DNA from: Comamonas sp. BIGb0124
GTDB taxonomy: Bacteria > Pseudomonadota > Gammaproteobacteria > Burkholderiales > Burkholderiaceae_C
Assembly: GCF_003752175.1 (NCBI RefSeq)
Contig: NZ_RJVF01000012.1
Coordinates: 344,840-408,839, forward strand
Reading direction: 5' to 3'
DNA length: 64,000 nt
The notes under the pieces are model-generated. The model was not told the origin of the DNA and did no database searches. It was given only the letters and a program-made list of their open reading frames with translations. How positions within the stretch are numbered: the stretch's first letter is position 1; each line of letters begins with the position of its first letter. The translations under genes and the position numbers were made by a program. Shown here one piece after another: positions 1-11,981 of this stretch.

Positions 1-543
1 TGGCTTGCGGCAGCGGTGCTGGCGGCAGGCCTTGCCGGCCGGACCCTGCTGCGACGCAGCCCGGCGCTGCGGCAGGGCCTGGCGCGGCTGGTGCTGCGCC
101 TGCCGGTGGCAGGGCCCTTGCTGCGCCTTGCGGTACTGGCGCGCTGGGCCCGCACGCTGGCCACGCTGTTCTCAGCGGGCGTGCCGTTGGTCGAAGCACT
201 CGACGATGTCGCCAGCGCGGCGGGCAGTCCCCCCTACGAGCAGGCGACCCGCCGCATCCGCGACGACGTCGCCCAGGGCAGCAGCCTGGCCGCGGCCTTG
301 AGCCGCTGCGGTCCCCTGTTTCCCCCTCTGATGCGGCAAATGGCCGTGATCGGCGAGGAATCGGGTGCGCTCGACACCATGCTGGACAAGGCCGCGGACT
401 TCTACGAGCAGGCGGTCGACGACCGCGTGGCCGGTCTCTCGGCCATGCTCGAACCCGTGATCATTCTGGTCCTGGGCGCGCTCGTCGGCGGCCTGGTTCT
501 GGCGCTGTACCTGCCCATCTTTCAACTGGGCGCTCTGGCGTGA
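1..543 (+). CDS. pilC: Type IV pilus inner-membrane platform protein PilC, C-terminal part
   Basis: Open from the left edge, so the start is missing; about 180 C-terminal residues remain. The segment matches the second GspF/PilC domain: a cytoplasmic helical bundle containing PLVEALDDVASAAG and IGEESGALDTMLDKAADFYE, then a long hydrophobic helix close to the C terminus (LEPVIILVLGALVGGLVLAL). PilC is the inner-membrane platform on which the PilB ATPase assembles pilin. The prepilin peptidase gene follows 80 bases downstream, the usual pil order. A GspF of a type II secretion system is the alternative, but the pilD-coaE context favours the pilus protein. Confidence 0.88.
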   Translation, partial: WLAAAVLAAGLAGRTLLRRSPALRQGLARLVLRLPVAGPLLRLAVLARWARTLATLFSAGVPLVEALDDVASAAGSPPYEQATRRIRDDVAQGSSLAAALSRCGPLFPPLMRQMAVIGEESGALDTMLDKAADFYEQAVDDRVAGLSAMLEPVIILVLGALVGGLVLALYLPIFQLGALA

Positions 544-622
544 GCGCAATGCCACTAACATCGGCACTGTCGGCCACCCCGGGCGTCCCGTCCCCCCTCT
601 CATCCCTACAAACGGTTCCCCC

Positions 623-1567
623 ATGCTGCATTCCCCCTGGATCGACGGCGGCCTTGCCGCACTGATCGGCTTGCTGATCGGCAGTTTTCTCAACGTGGTG
701 ATCTACCGCACACCGGGCATGATGTACCGGGCCTGGCTGGACGAATCGCTGCAGGCCTTGGGCGAGGAGCCCGATGCGACCGGCACGAGCCTCTGGCGCA
801 CGGTCTTCGGTCCGGGCAGCGCGCCGCCGGCCGGGCTGGCCGAAGGTGCGCGGCAAGCACAGACCCGTCTCGACGCCCTTCCCCGCCTGAGCCTGTCGAA
901 ACCCCGCTCGCACTGCCGGGCCTGCGGTCACACCGTGCGCTGGTATGAAAACATTCCCCTGCTGAGCTACGCCCTGCTGCGCGGGCGCTGCGGCCATTGC
1001 GGCCAGGCCTATGGCCTGCGCTACCCGGCCGTCGAACTGCTGACCGGCCTGCTGTTCCTGTACTGCGGATGGCGCTGGGGCATCAGTCCGGAAGGCGCGC
1101 TGTGGGGCCTGTTCTGCGCCTTGCTGGTCGCGCTGGCGTTCATCGACTGGGACACCACCCTGCTGCCCGATCACCTGGTGCAGCCTCTGCTGTGGATCGG
1201 ACTGATCGGGTCGGCCTTGGGCCTGACCGAGACACCGCTGCCGCATGCCCTGTGGGGCGCGATTTCGGGTTACCTGTCGCTGTGGCTGGTGTGCGCGGTG
1301 TTCCAGGCCGTCACCGGACGCCAGGGCATGGGCCATGGCGACTTCAAGCTGCTGGCCGCATTGGGCGCCTGGCTGGGGTGGCAGGCCCTGGTGCCCATCG
1401 TGCTGCTGTCGTCGGTGGCCGGCGTGCTGGGAGGACTGGCCCTGCACCTGAGCCATGGACTGCGTGCGGGCGGCTACTTCCCCTTCGGTCCCTTCCTGGT
1501 GGCCGCCGGGCTGGCCACGCTGGTGCTGGGTCCTTACCTCGGCACGCAAGCCCTGCTGATTCCATGA
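623..1567 (+). CDS. pilD: Prepilin peptidase / N-methyltransferase PilD
   Basis: 314 residues, A24 aspartic peptidase family. It cleaves the leader of type IV prepilins and methylates the new N terminus at the inner membrane. An N-terminal membrane helix (LIGLLIGSFLNVVIYR) leads to a cytoplasmic loop with two CxxC pairs (CRACG and CGHCG, zinc-binding in the methyltransferase half). The two catalytic aspartates fall in FIDWDTTLLPD and in the GxGD-type motif GMGHGDFKLLAA. Several further hydrophobic segments follow. The stop overlaps the coaE start in an ATGA, which indicates translational coupling. Confidence 0.96.
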   Translation: MLHSPWIDGGLAALIGLLIGSFLNVVIYRTPGMMYRAWLDESLQALGEEPDATGTSLWRTVFGPGSAPPAGLAEGARQAQTRLDALPRLSLSKPRSHCRACGHTVRWYENIPLLSYALLRGRCGHCGQAYGLRYPAVELLTGLLFLYCGWRWGISPEGALWGLFCALLVALAFIDWDTTLLPDHLVQPLLWIGLIGSALGLTETPLPHALWGAISGYLSLWLVCAVFQAVTGRQGMGHGDFKLLAALGAWLGWQALVPIVLLSSVAGVLGGLALHLSHGLRAGGYFPFGPFLVAAGLATLVLGPYLGTQALLIP

Positions 1568-2235
1568 CTGACCACCAGACACCCGAGCAGCCCGCTCACC
1601 CTTTGAAAACACGGCATGTGCCGCCCCGCATCGGCCTGACCGGCGGCATCGGCAGCGGCAAAAGCACGGTGGCCGGCATGCTGGCCGACCGGGGCGCTGC
1701 CGTCATCGATGCCGATGCGATCTCGCGCGGGTTGACCGCCGTCGGCGGCCAGGCGATCGAGCCGCTGCGCGCACGCTTCGGTGCCGGCGTGATCGATGCA
1801 GACGGTGCCCTCGACCGCCCCGCCATGCGCCGGCGCATGCTCGACGACCCTGCGGCCCAGGCCGCGCTCGAAGCCATCGTGCATCCCCTCGTGCGCCAGG
1901 AAATCGAACGCCGGGTGCAGGCCGCCGTCGAGGCGAAAGCCCCCTGCATCGTGCTCGATATCCCCTTGCTGGCGGAATCCGCAGACACCTGGCGAGGGCG
2001 GCTGGATCACATCCTGGTGGTGGACTGCAGCGAAGCCACCCAGGTGCAGCGTGTCATGGCTCGCAGCGGCTGGCCGGAAGCCACGGTGCGGGCCATGATC
2101 GCCCGGCAGGCCACGCGAGCGCAGCGGCGCGCCATCGCCGATGCGGTCGTGTTCAACGACGGCATCGGGCTCGAAGCACTGCGAAAAACCGTCTTGGCTG
2201 CTGTCCTACAGTGGGTACCCAGCTTGGCACTATGA
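1564..2235 (+). CDS. coaE: Dephospho-CoA kinase
   Basis: 223 residues. It phosphorylates the 3'-hydroxyl of dephospho-CoA, the last step of coenzyme A synthesis. The P-loop GLTGGIGSGKST lies near residue 22 after a short variable N-terminal tail; DADAISR and LDIPLLAES are family motifs of the CoA domain and lid. The start ATG overlaps the pilD stop. Placement between pilD and zapD-yacG is the standard proteobacterial order. Confidence 0.96.
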   Translation: MTDHQTPEQPAHPLKTRHVPPRIGLTGGIGSGKSTVAGMLADRGAAVIDADAISRGLTAVGGQAIEPLRARFGAGVIDADGALDRPAMRRRMLDDPAAQAALEAIVHPLVRQEIERRVQAAVEAKAPCIVLDIPLLAESADTWRGRLDHILVVDCSEATQVQRVMARSGWPEATVRAMIARQATRAQRRAIADAVVFNDGIGLEALRKTVLAAVLQWVPSLAL

Positions 2236-2472
2236 TGTTCACCACCCCAGTCACACGGGCTGGGGCTGGCGCGCACAGCCAGTTGTGCGGCCAGTCGATG
2301 CTGCATTTTTTGCGTACTGCACATGCGCCGGCCAGCCTGGGCCGTCGACGCCGCCGCAATTGACTGCACAATACTGGACATGCGGTGCGCAGCCTGTGCG
2401 GAGCCCCCGCCGGGCTGCAGCCAACCTGGGTATCCCTCTTCTCGCGCCCCATCCAAGATGCCTAGCCTAACG
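2236..2472. other. Intergenic region coaE-zapD
   Basis: About 237 bases with no convincing gene. A 6-bp inverted repeat CCCCAG/CTGGGG (2245-2250 and 2260-2265) could fold soon after the coaE stop, but no T-run follows it, so it is only a weak terminator candidate. zapD and yacG probably have their own promoter here; no clear -35/-10 pair was picked out. Confidence 0.3.
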
Positions 2473-3222
2473 ATGCTGTACGAATTTCCTTTCAACGAAC
2501 GCATACGCACCTACCTCCGGCTCGAGCACTTGCTGCGTCGCCTGAGCGTCCTGGTACCGCGCGAACAGCCGCTCGACCATCATTACGCGCTGGCTACGAT
2601 GTTCGAGATCATCGACGTCTCGGCGCGCCCCGACCTGAAGACCGATCTGCTCAAGGACCTCGAGCGTCAGAAGCAGATCCTGAACGCCTACCGGGACAAT
2701 CCGCATATCTCGCAAGCCACGCTCGACGACATCATCGGGCAGCTCGAAGGCTGTTTCACGGCGCTGCACGAGCAGACCGGCAAGGCCGGCCAGGAGCTGC
2801 TCGAGCACGACTGGCTGTCCACGCTGCGCAGCCGGTTTGCCATTCCCGGCGGCACCTGCGAGTTCGATCTGCCCGTCTACCACGCCTGGCAGCACCTGCC
2901 CCCCACGCGCCGCATTGCCGATCTCGAGCGCTGGGCGCAGTCGCTGGCCCCCTTGGCCGAGCCCGTCTACATGCTGCTGCGCCTGCTGCGCGACGCCAGC
3001 GGCTGGCAGAAAGTGGCAGCGGTCCGCGGCGTTTTCCAGCAGAATCTACCCCAGGGTCGCACCTTTCAGCTGCTGCGGCTGCGCATGGATCCGAACACCC
3101 ATCTGGTGCCGGAAATGAGCGGCAACCGGCTGTTGGCATCGGTGCGTTTCCTGGAAACCACTGAAACCGGTCACCTCAAGCCCTGGGCCGGGGATGTGAA
3201 CTTCGAAATCGCGCTCAGTTGA
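2473..3222 (+). CDS. zapD: Cell division protein ZapD
   Basis: 249 residues, the usual ZapD (DUF1342) length. ZapD crosslinks FtsZ filaments at the division ring. The N terminus MLYEFPFNERIRTYLRLEHL is the characteristic family opening, so the ATG at 2473 is preferred over an in-frame ATG at 2458; neither has a strong ribosome-binding site. The rest is largely helical, ending in a beta-rich segment (DVNFEIALS). yacG follows 42 bases later, and zapD-yacG is a conserved pair next to coaE. Confidence 0.95.
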   Translation: MLYEFPFNERIRTYLRLEHLLRRLSVLVPREQPLDHHYALATMFEIIDVSARPDLKTDLLKDLERQKQILNAYRDNPHISQATLDDIIGQLEGCFTALHEQTGKAGQELLEHDWLSTLRSRFAIPGGTCEFDLPVYHAWQHLPPTRRIADLERWAQSLAPLAEPVYMLLRLLRDASGWQKVAAVRGVFQQNLPQGRTFQLLRLRMDPNTHLVPEMSGNRLLASVRFLETTETGHLKPWAGDVNFEIALS

Positions 3223-3264
3223 GCGCCGACGCGCGAACGCGCTCTTTTTTTCTGCTTTCCAGAC

Positions 3265-3507
3265 ATGTCAGCGACCGAATCGTCCCCGTCCGCCCCGTTC
3301 GCCCAGCAAACCGTCAAGTGCCCCGGCTGCGGTGAACAGTCGGTGTATGCGACCAGCAATCCCTACCGGCCGTTCTGCAGCGCGCGCTGCAAGAACTTCG
3401 ATCTGGGCGCCTGGGCGAATGAAGAGTTCCGCGTGCAGGCGGTCGAGAATCCCGAAGACGACGGCGAAACCGAGGGTTCAACGGCCACCCCGGGCCTGCC
3501 GCACTGA
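3265..3507 (+). CDS. yacG: DNA gyrase inhibitor YacG (zinc-binding)
   Basis: 80 residues. In E. coli YacG binds GyrB and blocks DNA binding by gyrase. The four zinc cysteines are in CPGCG and, 15 residues later, CSARC; the following KNFDLGAWANEEFRV is the conserved family block. About 20 acidic/Thr-rich residues extend beyond the core. It ends only 8 bases from the stop of the convergent Nudix gene, with no visible terminator between them. Confidence 0.94.
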   Translation: MSATESSPSAPFAQQTVKCPGCGEQSVYATSNPYRPFCSARCKNFDLGAWANEEFRVQAVENPEDDGETEGSTATPGLPH

Positions 3508-3515
3508 TTGTCGGT

Positions 3516-4037
3516 TCAAGCGCCGAGCCGTGTCCCGGTTGCCGGATCCAACGGCAGCTCGGTGATCTCGCCGGACCACTGCCGCTCGTCGGCCAGCCAG
3601 CGCAGCACAGGCAAGGCGCCGGGCAGCACCGGGTGCACGGTCACTGGCAACTGCTGCCAGCAGAAATGCTGGCCCTCGCGCATCTGAAGCTCACCTTGCC
3701 AATCGGTCACCTTGCAGAAATGCAGGCGGACCAGGGCATGCGGGTAATCGACCGCCTCGGTGCGCCAAGGCTCTGCGCCACCGATGCGGATGCCCAGTTC
3801 CTCTTCGAGCTCACGGGCCAGCGCGTCGGCCACACTCTCGCCCGCTTCGAGCTTGCCGCCGGGAAACTCCCAGTAGCCGGCATACACCTTGCCTTCGGGG
3901 CGCGAGGTGAGCAGAAAAGCGCCGTCGGCCTGCATCAGCACGCCCACGGCCACGTCGACGGCCTTGCGGTCGGCGCCGCCGGTACGAGGCCGGTCGCCAT
4001 GGGCCACCAGGGTGGCTTGAGAGGTTTGCTCGCTCAT
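3516..4037 (-). CDS. mutT: MutT-type Nudix hydrolase (8-oxo-dGTP diphosphatase)
   Basis: 173 residues. A complete Nudix box (G-x5-E-x7-RELEEELGI) starts at GGKLEAGE, preceded by YAGYWEFPGG as in MutT proteins that hydrolyse oxidised dGTP. A 36-residue variable N-terminal tail precedes the fold and a short tail follows. The start ATG at 4037 overlaps the stop of the upstream ATPase gene as ATGA. A broader Nudix specificity cannot be excluded from sequence alone. Confidence 0.88.
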   Translation of the reverse strand: MSEQTSQATLVAHGDRPRTGGADRKAVDVAVGVLMQADGAFLLTSRPEGKVYAGYWEFPGGKLEAGESVADALARELEEELGIRIGGAEPWRTEAVDYPHALVRLHFCKVTDWQGELQMREGQHFCWQQLPVTVHPVLPGALPVLRWLADERQWSGEITELPLDPATGTRLGA

Positions 4038-4906
4038 GCGCCCTCCCGTCCGACATAGTCGCGTGCGAACTGGTACGCCACGCGCCCGCTGCGCGAGGCC
4101 CGTTCGAGCGCCCAGACCAGGGCCTGCGGCCGTGCGGCCTCGATGCGCTCGGGCGGCACGCCGAATGAACTCAGCCACTGGGCCACGATGGCCAGGTACT
4201 CGTTCTGGCTGAACGGATAGAAACTCACCCACAGACCAAAACGCTCCGAAAGCGAGATCTTTTCCTCGACCACTTCGCCGGGATGCAGTTCGCCGTCGTC
4301 GGTGTGCTTGTAGCTCTGGTTGTCGGACATGTACTCGGGCAGCAGATGCCGGCGGTTGCTGGTCGCGTAGATCAGCACATTGGTGGTCGATGCCGAGATC
4401 GAGCCGTCGAGGATGGACTTGAGCGCCTTGTAGGCCGGTTCGCCGTCCTCGAAGCTGAGGTCGTCCGAGAACACGATGAATTTTTCCGGACGATTCGCCA
4501 TGACCTCGACCAGATCGGGCAGGTCAACCAGGTCGCCCTTGTCGACCTCGATGAGGCGCAGACCCTGGCTGGCATAGGTGGTCAGCATGGCCTTGATCAG
4601 CGAAGACTTGCCGGTGCCCCGGGCGCCGGTGAGCAGCACGTTGTTGGCCGGACGGCCCCGCACGAACTGCTCGGTGTTGCGGCGGATCTTCTCTTTCTGG
4701 TCGTCGATCTCGCGCAGGTCGTCGAGCGCCATCTGCGCGACATGCCGCACGGGTTCGAGCACACCGTGCCCACCGGCACGCTTGCGGTAACGAAAGGCCA
4801 CCGAGGCCTGCCAATCCGGTTCGGCCAGCGGCTGCGGCAGCACCGATTCGATGCGCGCCAGCAGCGCCTCGGCCCGCGTGAGCAGGCGTTCAAAAGCTTC
4901 GTTCAT
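4034..4906 (-). CDS. DUF815 family AAA ATPase
   Basis: 290 residues. It carries a Walker A motif GARGTGKSSLIKA near residue 85 and a Walker B-like FIVFSDDLSF, followed by YATSNRRHLLPEYM and a C-terminal lid, the layout of the DUF815 ATPases. The biological role is not established. It is stop-start coupled with the Nudix gene downstream and lies next to argJ, a grouping I recognise from Bordetella-like genomes. The start is set at MNEAFERLL; upstream codons in frame do not resemble the family. Confidence 0.85.
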   Translation of the reverse strand: MNEAFERLLTRAEALLARIESVLPQPLAEPDWQASVAFRYRKRAGGHGVLEPVRHVAQMALDDLREIDDQKEKIRRNTEQFVRGRPANNVLLTGARGTGKSSLIKAMLTTYASQGLRLIEVDKGDLVDLPDLVEVMANRPEKFIVFSDDLSFEDGEPAYKALKSILDGSISASTTNVLIYATSNRRHLLPEYMSDNQSYKHTDDGELHPGEVVEEKISLSERFGLWVSFYPFSQNEYLAIVAQWLSSFGVPPERIEAARPQALVWALERASRSGRVAYQFARDYVGREGA

Positions 4907-4957
4907 CCTGGTTCTTCTCTTTTCCGGGCCGGCTGCGCCGAGCGGCACGGCAGCCGC

Positions 4958-6199
4958 TCAGGAGCGGTAATCGGCGTTGATGGTGACGTACTCGTGGCTG
5001 AAGTCGCAGGTCCAGACGGTGTCGACGGCATCGCCGCGGCCCAGCACCACACGCACGGTGATCTCGTCCTGCTTCATGACGCGCTGGCCCTCTTCCTCGC
5101 GGTAGGCCGGGTTGCGGCCGCCCTGAACGGCCACATGCACGTCGTCGAGGAACAGGTCGATGCCGGTCTGGTCGAGGTCGGCGATGCCCGCGTAGCCCAC
5201 GGCGGCCAGGATGCGGCCGAGGTTGGGATCGCTGGCAAAAAACGCGGTCTTGACCAGCGGCGAATGGGCGATGGCATAGGCCACCTGGCGGCACTCGGCC
5301 GCCGTCTTGCCGCCTTCGACCCGCACGGTGATGAACTTGGTGGCGCCCTCGCCGTCCCGCACGATGGCCTGGGCCAGCGTGCGTGCGACGTCGAGCAGGG
5401 CGGCCTTGAGCACACGGCCCTCTTCGCTGTCCCAGGTGGCGATCTCGGCATGGTCGGCCTTCTGGCTGGCCATGACCACGAACGAATCGTTGGTCGAGGT
5501 GTCGCCGTCGATGGTCACGCGATTGAACGAACCCTCGGCCAGTTCGAGCGCCAGGGCCGGCAGCAGACCGGGTGCCACACGGGCATCGGTCGCCAGGAAA
5601 CCGAGCATCGTCGCCATGTTGGGACGGATCATGCCCGCGCCCTTGCTGATGCCGGTGATGCTCACCGTGGCTCCGCCGATCTGCACGCTGCGGCTGAAGG
5701 CCTTGGGCACGGTGTCGGTCGTCATGATGGCCTCGGCGGCCACGGCCCAATTGTCGGCGCGGGCGGCCGAAAGCGCCTGCGGGAGGGCCGCGGTGATGCG
5801 GTCGACCGGCAACTGCTCCATGATCACGCCGGTGGAGAAAGGCAGGACCTGTCCGGGCGCCACACCGACCAGCGCGGCGAGGCTGGCTGCGGTGTCGCGC
5901 GCGCGTTGCAGGCCGTCGGCACCCGTGCCCGCATTCGCGTTGCCGGTGTTGACCACCAGGGCCCGGATGCCCTCACCGCCTTCGGCCACGCGGGCCAGCG
6001 ACTCGCGGCACACCTGGACCGGAGCGGCACAGAAACGATTCTGCGTGAACACGCCGGCGACGGCCACCCCTTCATCCAGCAGGAACACGGTCACGTCCTT
6101 GCGATTGGCCTTGCGCACGCCCGCCTCGGCAAAACCGATGCGCACGCCCGCGATGGGCAGCAGGGAAGCGGGATCGGGCGCATGAAGATGAACAGCCAT
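4958..6199 (-). CDS. argJ: Bifunctional ornithine acetyltransferase / N-acetylglutamate synthase ArgJ
   Basis: 413 residues. ArgJ transfers acetyl from N-acetylornithine to glutamate (cyclic arginine pathway) and can also use acetyl-CoA. The precursor cleaves itself before a threonine; the site is visible as [13 protein letters not shown], with the Thr of MATML as the new N-terminal nucleophile of the beta chain. [10 protein letters not shown] and NTGNANAGTG are further family motifs. The start is MAVHLHAPD at 6199. An uninterrupted frame continues upstream, but it is GC-driven and non-homologous. Confidence 0.96.
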   Translation of the reverse strand: MAVHLHAPDPASLLPIAGVRIGFAEAGVRKANRKDVTVFLLDEGVAVAGVFTQNRFCAAPVQVCRESLARVAEGGEGIRALVVNTGNANAGTGADGLQRARDTAASLAALVGVAPGQVLPFSTGVIMEQLPVDRITAALPQALSAARADNWAVAAEAIMTTDTVPKAFSRSVQIGGATVSITGISKGAGMIRPNMATMLGFLATDARVAPGLLPALALELAEGSFNRVTIDGDTSTNDSFVVMASQKADHAEIATWDSEEGRVLKAALLDVARTLAQAIVRDGEGATKFITVRVEGGKTAAECRQVAYAIAHSPLVKTAFFASDPNLGRILAAVGYAGIADLDQTGIDLFLDDVHVAVQGGRNPAYREEEGQRVMKQDEITVRVVLGRGDAVDTVWTCDFSHEYVTINADYRS

Positions 6200-6361
6200 G
6201 GATTTTCTCTCTGGGTTTGTTGGGATCGGCGCCTGCACGGGCAGGCGCGGGGTCGGGCAAAGGACACGGTGCCGGGCGAGCCTCCGCCTGGTGGCCCGCT
6301 CGGCATGAATCGGCCATTCTAGAACCTGTTCATGACCTTTTCGGCCGTGCGCCGCCCCATT

Positions 6362-6382
6362 GAAAAACGGCCCGAAGGCCGT
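6362..6382 (-). terminator. Rho-independent terminator of secA
   Basis: Read on the minus strand, ACGGCC - TTCG - GGCCGT forms a 6-bp stem with a stable UUCG-type loop (arms at 6377-6382 and 6367-6372), followed at once by five T residues (AAAAA on the plus strand, 6363-6367). It lies about 70 bases after the secA stop and before argJ. The remainder of 6200-6449 shows no gene. Confidence 0.75.
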
Positions 6383-6449
6383 CTGTGGACGAGAGGCTGC
6401 CGCTGCGAGCCGGCCACTGCGTCGTGGCAGCAACCGGGCAGCGCTGCCA

Positions 6450-9227
<2,778 letters not shown>

Positions 9228-9527
9228 GAAAATTGCGCCGCCTCTTGCCCCCCCATTGCGGTGACACGGCGACGACGTCCTTGTAATCCTGGAATACAAA
9301 TGGCGCCTGCGGCTCCTGATTCAATACCCCACTCCCACAGGCATGACGGCTCCGAAGACGAATCGGACATTCTACCTACACCTCATTACCGCCAAAGCGC
9401 ATCGCGGCAACCGCCGACGGCCTCAGTGCGCCGATCGCCCGCCGGCAGGCAGACGCCGCCGAAGCCGCCCAGGGGCGATAATGCCTGCCAGCGCCGGGCC
9501 ACCGCCCGGCCCGCCCCCCGGAGCCCG
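9228..9527. other. Divergent intergenic region secA / DUF721 gene
   Basis: 300 bases without a credible gene, so promoters for both directions should lie here. The most visible element is an imperfect 19-base palindrome at 9281-9299: arms TTGTAATCC and GGAATACAA around a central T, eight of nine positions pairing. It is about 55 bases upstream of the secA start. No SecM-like reading frame was found. Confidence 0.4.
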
Positions 9528-9848
9528 ATGCCGCGCAGCCACCGCCCCTTCACCCTTCAGCAGGCCATGAGCCATGCCCCGGGTCTGGCGCGCCTGGCCG
9601 AACTGACGCAGGCCTCGAATTCGCGCATGCGGACGATCGAACCGCTGATTCCGGCCATGCTGCGCCCGGCCGTGCGCCCGGGCCCGCTCGATGGCGAGGC
9701 CTGGTGCCTGCTGGTCGACAGCACGGCGGTGGCCGCCAAGCTGCGCCAGCTTCTGCCCGCCTTCGAGGCCCACCTGCGCACCAAGGGCTGGCCCAACGCC
9801 AAGATCCGCCTCAAGGTTCACCTGGCACAGGCAAGACGCACGGCATAA
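9528..9848 (+). CDS. DUF721 (DciA-like) protein
   Basis: 106 residues. It matches the DUF721 family found beside secA in many proteobacteria; some members (DciA) help load the replicative helicase. The core contains LDGEAWCLLVDSTAVAAKLRQLLP followed by a short basic segment KIRLKVHLAQARR. The start is uncertain: the ATG at 9528 gives PRSHRPFTLQQAM before the core, and an ATG at 9567 is also possible. The helicase-loading role for this copy is inference from the family only. Confidence 0.72.
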   Translation: MPRSHRPFTLQQAMSHAPGLARLAELTQASNSRMRTIEPLIPAMLRPAVRPGPLDGEAWCLLVDSTAVAAKLRQLLPAFEAHLRTKGWPNAKIRLKVHLAQARRTA

Positions 9849-9970
9849 GCTCATCACCGGATCTGCTTAGGCGTTTTTTGATCTCGCTTCGCGCAATTCA
9901 TTCGTTTTCCTGCGCAGAGCCTCCTTCTACAGTCAGTGGGATACACCAACTACGAGTAGAGGGCTTTCCC

Positions 9971-10990
9971 ATGACACGTTTCAAGCTCACGCGACACGCC
10001 ACCGTGGCTTTGCTGGCCGGTGCCGGCCTGATGACCGCGAGCCTGTCGGCGCAGGCCGAGGGCCAGTTGCGCATCGCCCAGCAGTTCGGCGTGGTGTATC
10101 TGCTGCTCAACGTGGCGCAAGACCAGCAGTTCATCGAAAAGCGCGGCAAGCAGGCCGGCGTCGACATCAAGGTCGAGTATGTCAAGCTGTCGGGCGGCTC
10201 GGCCGTCAACGATGCGCTGCTGTCGGGCAGCGTGGACGTGGCGGGTGCCGGCGTCGGGCCGCTGTTCACCCTGTGGGACCGCACCCATGGCCGCCAGAAC
10301 GTCAAGGGCATCGCCTCGCTGGGCAACTTCCCGTATTACCTGGTCAGCAACAATCCCAACGTGAAGACGATCGCCGACTTCACCGAGAAAGACCGTATCG
10401 CCGTGCCCGCCGTGGGCGTGTCGGTGCAGTCGCGCATCCTGCAGTGGGCGTCGGCCAAGCAGTGGGGCAACAAGGAATACGCCAAGCTCGACAAGATCTC
10501 GGTGGCCCTGCCCCATCCGGATGCAGCGGCGGCCATCATCAAGGGCGGCACCGAGATCACGGGCCACTTCGGCAACCCCCCGTTCCAGGAACAGGAACTG
10601 GCCGAGAACCCCAATGCCCGCATCGTGCTGAAGTCGTACGACGTGCAGGGTGGCCCGGCCTCGTCGACCGTGCTGTACGGCACCGAGAAATTCCGCAACG
10701 AGAACCCCAAGACCTACCAGGCGTTTATCGAAGGCCTGGACGACGCGGCCAAGTTCATCACGGCCAACCCGGAACAGGCGGCGGACATCTACATCAAGAT
10801 CACGGGCGCCAAGACCGACCGCAAGCTGCTGCTGTCGGTGATCCAGAACCCGGAAGTGCAGTTCAAGGTCGAACCGCAGAACACCTTGGGCCTGGGCCAG
10901 TTCATGCATGAAGTGGGCGCGATCAAGAACCAGCCCAAGGCGCTGAAGGACTACTTCTTCGACGACCCGCGCGTTGCCAAGGGCAACTGA
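9971..10990 (+). CDS. Periplasmic substrate-binding protein of a NitT/TauT-type ABC importer
   Basis: 339 residues with a Sec signal peptide (basic MTRFKLTRH, hydrophobic core, AQA-EG cleavage). The mature part (LRIAQQFGVVYLLLNVAQDQ) resembles sulfonate/nitrate/thiamine-precursor binding proteins of the TauA/SsuA superfamily. A membrane ATPase and permease follow, giving a complete importer. The ligand cannot be read from the sequence; sulfonate, taurine, bicarbonate and pyrimidine precursors are all known in this family. It starts a rightward three-gene unit. Confidence 0.82.
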   Translation: MTRFKLTRHATVALLAGAGLMTASLSAQAEGQLRIAQQFGVVYLLLNVAQDQQFIEKRGKQAGVDIKVEYVKLSGGSAVNDALLSGSVDVAGAGVGPLFTLWDRTHGRQNVKGIASLGNFPYYLVSNNPNVKTIADFTEKDRIAVPAVGVSVQSRILQWASAKQWGNKEYAKLDKISVALPHPDAAAAIIKGGTEITGHFGNPPFQEQELAENPNARIVLKSYDVQGGPASSTVLYGTEKFRNENPKTYQAFIEGLDDAAKFITANPEQAADIYIKITGAKTDRKLLLSVIQNPEVQFKVEPQNTLGLGQFMHEVGAIKNQPKALKDYFFDDPRVAKGN

Positions 10991-11007
10991 CCTCCCGACC
11001 CCGGCCT

Positions 11008-11024
11008 CGGCCCCGCCGGGGCCG
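11008..11024 (+). other. Stem-loop between binding-protein and ATPase genes
   Basis: CGGCCCC - GCC - GGGGCCG forms a perfect 7-bp GC stem with a 3-base loop, 18 bases after the binding-protein stop. No T-run follows. Such hairpins after a binding-protein gene commonly stabilise the upstream message and set its higher expression; that role is inference. Confidence 0.5.
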
Positions 11025-11056
11025 CCGCGCCGAACGACAACAAGGATCCCGCCCTC

Positions 11057-11971
11057 ATGAATGCCCGCAGCCATGCACTGCGACAGGCCCCGGACCTCGA
11101 ATCCGGCCTCGAGCCAAAAGGCTCCGCCGCCACGATCGCGCCGCACGACACGCAGGGCCGGACTGCCGCACAGGCATCCTCCCTGCTGTTGCGCGTCGAC
11201 GGCGTGACGCTGGAGTACCGCACCCCCGAGCGGGTGGTGCGGGCCACGCACCGGGTCGATTTCGACCTGTACCAGAGCGACCGTTTTGTGCTGCTGGGGC
11301 CGTCGGGCTGCGGCAAATCGACCTTGCTCAAGGCGGTGGCCGGGTTCATCGAACCGACCGAAGGCGAGATCCGCCTGTCCGGCCAGCGCGTGCAGGGCCC
11401 CGGGCCCGACCGCATCGTGGTGTTCCAGGAGTTCGATCAGCTACCGCCCTGGAAAACGGTGCACCAGAACGTGATGTTCCCCTTGCTGGCCTCGCGAACC
11501 CTGGGGCGCAAGGAAGCCGGCGAAAGGGCTTTGCACTACCTCGACAAGGTCGGTCTGGCACGATTCGCCCATGTCTATCCGCACCAGTTGTCGGGCGGCA
11601 TGAAGCAACGGGTGGCCATTGCACGCGCACTGGCGATGCAGCCCAAGGTGCTGCTCATGGACGAACCCTTTGCCGCACTGGACGCGCTGACGCGCCGCAA
11701 GATGCAGGAAGAGCTGCTGGCGCTGTGGGACGAGGTGCGTTTCACGCTGCTGTTCGTCACCCACTCGATCGAGGAGGCGCTGGTCGTGGGCAACCGCGTG
11801 GCCCTGCTCTCGCCCCACCCCGGACGCGTGCGCGCCGAGATCAACAGCCATGGCTGGGACCTCGGCAGCCTGGGGGGCACCGACTTCCAGGCGGCAGCGC
11901 AGCGCATCCACCGCCTGCTTTTCGACGAGACGGCGCAGGCCCCTGGCGATGCGCACCTCCAGGCCGTTTGA
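11057..11971 (+). CDS. ABC transporter ATP-binding protein (SsuB/TauB type)
   Basis: 304 residues. Walker A LLGPSGCGKSTLLKAVAGF near residue 83, Q-loop in VVFQEFDQLPPW, signature HQLSGGMKQRVAIARAL, Walker B VLLMDEPFAALD and the switch histidine in FVTHSIEEAL are all present. About 45 N-terminal residues before the nucleotide-binding domain are poorly conserved. It energises the importer with the adjacent permease, whose start lies 10 bases after this stop. Confidence 0.9.
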   Translation: MNARSHALRQAPDLESGLEPKGSAATIAPHDTQGRTAAQASSLLLRVDGVTLEYRTPERVVRATHRVDFDLYQSDRFVLLGPSGCGKSTLLKAVAGFIEPTEGEIRLSGQRVQGPGPDRIVVFQEFDQLPPWKTVHQNVMFPLLASRTLGRKEAGERALHYLDKVGLARFAHVYPHQLSGGMKQRVAIARALAMQPKVLLMDEPFAALDALTRRKMQEELLALWDEVRFTLLFVTHSIEEALVVGNRVALLSPHPGRVRAEINSHGWDLGSLGGTDFQAAAQRIHRLLFDETAQAPGDAHLQAV

Positions 11972-11981
11972 CGAGTTTCCG

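Noticed and set aside
2245..2265. CCCCAG/CTGGGG hairpin as a coaE terminator
   Set aside because: Only a 6-bp stem and no T-run after it, so it is not called as a terminator.
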